DNA of 64,000 nucleotides, from assembly GCA_020445765.1 (NCBI GenBank), contig JAGRFY010000019.1, positions 1 to 64,000 on the forward strand, given 5' to 3'. This stretch comes from Rhodocyclaceae bacterium (GTDB taxonomy: Bacteria > Pseudomonadota > Gammaproteobacteria > Burkholderiales > Rhodocyclaceae). The position numbers and the translations under genes are program-made. Below the pieces are notes generated by a model, which was given only the letters and a program-made list of their open reading frames with translations, ran no database searches and was not told where the DNA came from. Shown here piece after piece: positions 60,142 through 64,000 of this stretch (its first letter is position 1; each line of letters starts with the position of its first letter).

Positions 60142-60899
60142 GGCCGACTGGCCGGCGCCGGCGGCGGCCGCAATGGTGAACCGGTCACTTCGGCAGCGAG
60201 GTGGCGCTCGATCTGCCGTGTCAGCGCCTCGTGATCGTCGATCGGGTCGAATCTGCGGCCGAGCCGCACACGATAGGTGATCGGCATCGCCGGGCGCCGG
60301 AACAGCGGCCATCCTTTCGACAGGTAGGCGGAATCGGTCTCGATCAACACCGTCTGCACCGGCACGCGGGCACGCGCGGCAATGATCGCGGCGCTCGGCA
60401 GGCACGGATTGATCGGATCGCACACGGTCCGGGTACCTTCCGGAAACAACAGCAACTGGCTGCCCCGCGCCAGCTCGTCGGTGGCAGCCAGCACCATCGC
60501 CAGCGTCGGCTCGTTGCGGATGTAGCCGGCAAGGCGGGCGCCACCGCCGAGAAACAGGTTGTTCATCAGGCTCGACTTCATGATGCAGACCGCCCGCGGC
60601 AAGCGCGACAGCGCCATCACCGCGTCGAGCAGACATGGGTGGTTCGGCGCGATCACCATCGGCCCGGCGTCGCGCAGGGCATCGAGCGCGCTGACATCGA
60701 AGCGGCAGGCACCGAGTGCGGTCAGCCAGCGCAGATAGAGATCGAAGCCGAAACAGATCACCCGCCGCCCGATGCGATGTCCGGTCTCGCGCGGCAGCAG
60801 CAGGTGCAGCAGCGCGGCAAACGGCAACCACAGCAGGCATTCGAGGCCGAGAAAGCCGAGCCCCAGATTCAGGCAGACCCACTCGCGGCTCCGGGACAT
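60138..60899 (-). CDS. PlsC-like 1-acyl-glycerol-3-phosphate acyltransferase family protein
   Basis: The 253-residue acyltransferase has an N-terminal membrane region (about residues 10-35), the catalytic N-H-P-C-L-L-D near residue 85 (H-x4-D) and the F-P-E-G-T-R-T motif near 158. It could prepare the lipid acceptor or esterify the polyene. The ATG at 60899 fits the family N-terminus. It is coupled to the glycosyltransferase gene and is the second acyltransferase of the locus. Confidence 0.9.
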   Translation of the reverse strand: MSRSREWVCLNLGLGFLGLECLLWLPFAALLHLLLPRETGHRIGRRVICFGFDLYLRWLTALGACRFDVSALDALRDAGPMVIAPNHPCLLDAVMALSRLPRAVCIMKSSLMNNLFLGGGARLAGYIRNEPTLAMVLAATDELARGSQLLLFPEGTRTVCDPINPCLPSAAIIAARARVPVQTVLIETDSAYLSKGWPLFRRPAMPITYRVRLGRRFDPIDDHEALTRQIERHLAAEVTGSPLRPPPAPASRP

Positions 60900-60948
60900 G
60901 CGCGGGCTGACAACGGCAACGGTGTGCTGTAGCGGTTCGGCCAAGCCC

Positions 60949-61803
60949 TCACTCCTCGTAGTCGACCCGAATCGCCGACTCGCCGAGAATCCACGAGATG
61001 GCGAGTCCGGCCGCCCAGTAGTCGTCGGAACGCAACAACGGACTGTCGTCGAAGGTGGCGCCGCGCAGACTGTCATAACGGGCGAAGAAGCCCACCCAGA
61101 AGCGGGGATAGCGCTTCGACAGCGCCACCAGGTACTGGCTGCCGGCGTATCCACCGCGACTGCCATAGGCCGGTCTGTCGGCGGTGGCGAAGCGTTCGGC
61201 GACGTCGTAGTAGTAGGCGTTGTTACGGCGATCGGTGAAGATCGGCCCGGCCAGCAGGCCGAGCTGCCAGCGATCGAAACCGGCTGGATCGGCAATGTCC
61301 AGGTTAAGTCGCGGGCTGAACACCATGCCGACGTCCCGCGGCGCGCCACCGATACGCAGCGCCCAGCGCAGCGGAAGCCGAAGATCGATCGAGCGGCGGC
61401 GGTCGGCGCTGTGCCACAGGCCGAAATCGAGCGAAGGCCCGAATTCCACGGTCGGGCGCAGGTCCGGCATGCCGCGGCGGGCATCGTTGCCATCGCTGTC
61501 GACCGGTACCGATCCCGACAGGCTGAGGTTCAATTCGACGCGATCGCTATCGAAGAACACCCCGCGCAGGCCCTTGCGGTCCGAGCGCAGGAATTCGCCG
61601 CGATAGACGAAGTAGGGCGTCGGCAGCAGGTAGCGCTGACGCTGGTCGGCGCCGCGATAGTCCGGGAAGCTGACGACGCCGACGCCGAGACCAAGCTCCC
61701 ACAGCGGCTTCTGCTCGGCCTTCGACGGTGGTGCGGCGAGCAACACTGCAGCCGACAGCACCAGCCAAAGGACCGATCGGCATCTTGCGCTCACGCCGCG
61801 CAC
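60949..61803 (-). CDS. MipA/OmpV-family outer membrane protein
   Basis: The 284-residue product has a signal peptide (cleavage near S-K-A-E, residue 29) and the MipA/OmpV pattern: V-S-F-P-D-Y-R-G-A near residue 44, Y-L-L-P-T-P-Y-F-V-Y, and strand-rich remainder. Members form barrels linked to murein-synthesis scaffolding or unknown transport. In this locus it may receive or store the pigment in the outer membrane (inference). The start lies inside the 3' end of the chorismatase gene (13-base overlap). Confidence 0.87.
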   Translation of the reverse strand: MRGVSARCRSVLWLVLSAAVLLAAPPSKAEQKPLWELGLGVGVVSFPDYRGADQRQRYLLPTPYFVYRGEFLRSDRKGLRGVFFDSDRVELNLSLSGSVPVDSDGNDARRGMPDLRPTVEFGPSLDFGLWHSADRRRSIDLRLPLRWALRIGGAPRDVGMVFSPRLNLDIADPAGFDRWQLGLLAGPIFTDRRNNAYYYDVAERFATADRPAYGSRGGYAGSQYLVALSKRYPRFWVGFFARYDSLRGATFDDSPLLRSDDYWAAGLAISWILGESAIRVDYEE

Positions 61804-62777
61804 TCCCCATAGGCCTCGATCTCGACCAGCAGTTCGCTGCGACAGACGTCGGCCTCGACGAACAGCGGTCGGCGCGGCAGGCGGTACTCATGCCTCAGCA
61901 GCCGGCTCACCGGCGCCAGGTCGGCGCGGCGGCGCAGATAGACGGTGAGATCCAGTTCCGCCAGCCGCAGACCGGCACGCGGCGAACATTCGACGGCCTG
62001 CGCCAGTACCGCCTCGATGTTGGCGATCGCTTCCCGCGTCTGGGCCAGCACGTCGCCGTCATGCAGCGAGCGATGACCGACGATGGCCGCAGTGCCGGAG
62101 ATCATCAGCAGTTGACCGCCACCGTGACTCAACAGGGCCGCCCGCGAGAAGGTCGGGCTGCGCTCGCCGTACTCGATCGGATAGCGATAGGCACTGGTCT
62201 GGCGCGGATTTTCGATCGGCACGAAGGCCTCACGGGCGGCGAGAAAGGCGATTCGCAGCCGATCGCCACCGGTTCCCAGCGCGCAGGCTGCCGGCACCGC
62301 GCCGATCAGCGCACGCCCGGCGGCCTCGAAAGCCTGTTGCCGACCTGCATTGAAGCGCCGGTAGCGTTCCTCGCCGTGCTCGATTTCGTTGATCCGCGGC
62401 AGGTAGTTCCAGACCCGCACCAGGTGACGGCAGCCGAGCGCCTCGAGGCAGTCGAAGACCGAGCGGTAGGCCGCCCGCGTCGCATTCGCCAGCCGTGCCG
62501 GCGAATCCGGGCCGAACTCGGCTTCCGAGACCTGCAGGCAGCCGAACAGCAGCCCTTCGCCGATGCGATACCGAACCGGTCCGGAGCGACCCTCGGCTTC
62601 GATTTCGCCGTCCCTGAGCAGGCAGACGGCCGGTCCGTCCGCCTCCAGCAGTGGTGCCTCGACCTCGAGCACGCTGGGTGAAGGAGCAGCGACCGGACCG
62701 AATCCGAGGCCCCCGATCACGCGGCCGACCGCCGCCGTCTGCGCCATCGCCGCCCGAGGCACGATCTCGAATCTCAT
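61791..62777 (-). CDS. xanB2: Chorismatase (hydroxybenzoate synthase), XanB2-like
   Basis: The 328-residue enzyme resembles XanB2/FkbO-Hyg5 chorismatases, which convert chorismate to 3- and/or 4-hydroxybenzoate, the starters of xanthomonadin. Family segments include V-R-V-W-N-Y-L-P-R-I-N near residue 123, F-N-A-G-R near 143, S-G-T-A-A-I-V-G near 228 and the C-terminal V-E-A-D-V-C-R near 308. The presence of a hydroxybenzoate source beside an aryl-ACP ligase explains the starter supply. It overlaps the halogenase gene by four bases. Confidence 0.9.
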   Translation of the reverse strand: MRFEIVPRAAMAQTAAVGRVIGGLGFGPVAAPSPSVLEVEAPLLEADGPAVCLLRDGEIEAEGRSGPVRYRIGEGLLFGCLQVSEAEFGPDSPARLANATRAAYRSVFDCLEALGCRHLVRVWNYLPRINEIEHGEERYRRFNAGRQQAFEAAGRALIGAVPAACALGTGGDRLRIAFLAAREAFVPIENPRQTSAYRYPIEYGERSPTFSRAALLSHGGGQLLMISGTAAIVGHRSLHDGDVLAQTREAIANIEAVLAQAVECSPRAGLRLAELDLTVYLRRRADLAPVSRLLRHEYRLPRRPLFVEADVCRSELLVEIEAYGECAA

Positions 62778-64000
62778 GCGCCGCCCGAAGCCTCGCCGTC
62801 TTCCAGCGGGCGGATGTTGCTGCGCCGCTGACGCCATGCGCCGATGCTGCGCGGCAGATGACGCAGGGCCAGCAGGTAGTACAGGGTCTTGAACGCATAC
62901 AGCGAGGGCATGATCGGCGTGGACCGGTAGATGTCGCCCGCAAGCATCGACAACAGCGCCTCGCGCATCCGCAACAGGTTGCGAGGCCCCATGAACAGCT
63001 CGCGCATGGTCGGCGTGGTGATGCGATAGATGAACCACGAGAACTGCTCCGGCCCATGGCGGACCATGCGGTCGAAGCGGGCCAGAACCGGCGCCCGCTG
63101 CGCGGGATCGCGCAGGATCGTGTCGATCGCCTCGGTGCCGCAGACCGCGCTCTGCATCGCCAGCATTACGCCGGACGAGAACACCGGATCGATGAAGGCG
63201 AAGGCGTCGCCCAGCAGCAGAAAGTCGTCGCCATGGCTATGGCGACTCAGGTAGGAATAGTTGCCGGTTGCCTCGACTTCAGTGACCAGTCGGGCATCCC
63301 GCAGGCGCTCCGCCAGTGCCGGGCACATGGCGATGGTGTCGCGGAAGAACTGATCGAGAGGCTGGTCACGGCGCTTCAGGTAATACGGCCAAACCGTCGC
63401 ACCGACGCTGGTGATGCCATCGCGCAGCGGTATGAACCAGAACCAGCCATGCTCGAACCAGAAGATCGTGATGTGGCCTTCGGCCTTGCCCTCGAGTCGC
63501 CGTGCACCGCTGAAATGGCCGTAGATGGCCGAACTGTTGTGCTTGGGGTTGCGCATTTTCCAGCGCTGGCGATTGGCCATCAGGGTATCGCGGCCGGACG
63601 CATCGGCCAGGAACCGGGCCCGCCAGCGCTGCTCTCGGCCGTCGTCGTGGCGCCCCACGACGGTCACGCCCTGGCCCTGCCCGGCCGTCTCGACTGCGGT
63701 CACGCGACAGCCTTCGATCACGCTCGCCCCTTTGGCGGCGGCGTTGCGAATCAGGATCTCGTCGAATTCGGAGCGGCGCACCTGGTAGGCCTGGGGCATG
63801 CTCTTGTCCCAGGCATCCGCGAATTCGAAGGTCTGGCGGTGCGCGTGCCACGGCGAGACGAATTCGGCGCCCCGCTTCTCCATGCCGATCGCTCGCACCG
63901 CGTCGGCGACGCCGAGTTGCTCGAAGATGCCGAGATTGGCCGGCAGCAGCGACTCGCCGATGTGGAAGCGCGGATGCCTGGCCTTCTCCAGCAAGGTCAC
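62774..64000 (-). CDS. FAD-dependent halogenase (partial, N-terminus outside the window)
   Basis: At least 408 residues of a flavin-dependent halogenase-like oxidoreductase are visible; the first dinucleotide-binding Gly motif lies beyond base 64000, so the GTG at 64000 is internal. The halogenase signature W-F-W-F-I-P is present (about residues 186-191 of the visible part), as are H-I-G-E-S-L-L-P at the start and G-D-A-F-A-F-I-D-P-V-F-S-S-G-V near 270. It probably brominates or chlorinates the aryl head of the pigment, the trait that gives xanthomonadin its bromine. Confidence 0.88.
   Translation of the reverse strand: MTLLEKARHPRFHIGESLLPANLGIFEQLGVADAVRAIGMEKRGAEFVSPWHAHRQTFEFADAWDKSMPQAYQVRRSEFDEILIRNAAAKGASVIEGCRVTAVETAGQGQGVTVVGRHDDGREQRWRARFLADASGRDTLMANRQRWKMRNPKHNSSAIYGHFSGARRLEGKAEGHITIFWFEHGWFWFIPLRDGITSVGATVWPYYLKRRDQPLDQFFRDTIAMCPALAERLRDARLVTEVEATGNYSYLSRHSHGDDFLLLGDAFAFIDPVFSSGVMLAMQSAVCGTEAIDTILRDPAQRAPVLARFDRMVRHGPEQFSWFIYRITTPTMRELFMGPRNLLRMREALLSMLAGDIYRSTPIMPSLYAFKTLYYLLALRHLPRSIGAWRQRRSNIRPLEDGEASGGA

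Overview
The window is a high-GC gammaproteobacterial chromosome segment. The best taxonomic hint is a xanthomonadin-type aryl polyene locus at the right edge: chorismatase, halogenase, AMP-ligase, two ketosynthases, LolA-like protein and MMPL exporter. Together with the gene order of the core genes, this points to the Xanthomonadales (Lysobacterales) or a close relative. No rRNA, tRNA or CRISPR array was found.

Layout. (1) 1-8.1 kb holds the start of a winged-helix regulator that runs off the left edge, a small unknown protein, an Old Yellow Enzyme, and a three-gene operon of c-di-GMP enzyme, outer-membrane barrel and cupredoxin-like protein, followed by a small membrane protein. (2) 8.7-17.9 kb is the classical dnaA region: dnaA-dnaN-gyrB to the left without recF, and rpmH-rnpA-yidD-yidC-mnmE to the right. 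(3) 17.9-19.7 kb holds two parS-like sites around a TauE-type permease and a gene-free stretch. (4) 19.7-32 kb runs to the right: speD-speE, rsmB-DUF4390-NtrY-like-NtrX-like-trkA-trkH-trkH, then hemE. (5) The AT-rich hemE-priA gap (32.0-32.4 kb) carries a cluster of DnaA boxes and is a candidate replication origin. (6) 32.4-39.1 kb holds priA, mak, a Pit phosphate transporter with its DUF47 partner, and a tandem glycine riboswitch in front of a DadA-type dehydrogenase. (7) 39.2-45.0 kb is an accessory stretch: a two-component system downstream of spondin-domain genes (one decayed), a TPR protein, a chemotaxis transducer, a small lipoprotein and a broken proV remnant.

(8) 45.3-64.0 kb is the aryl polyene locus. 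Seventeen plus-strand genes, nearly all overlapping or abutting, encode two acyl carrier proteins, the ligase that loads the aromatic starter, ketosynthases with a chain-length-factor partner, two hot-dog dehydratases, a ketoreductase, and lipid-handling, export and modification enzymes. They converge on a minus-strand set (glycosyltransferase, acyltransferase, MipA/OmpV barrel, chorismatase, flavin halogenase) that should supply and halogenate the aryl head and anchor the product to a lipid. The window ends inside the halogenase gene.

Coordinates and reading frames come from direct reading of the sequence. Family names come from recognised motifs and were not checked against databases. Start codons are marked as uncertain where several fit.
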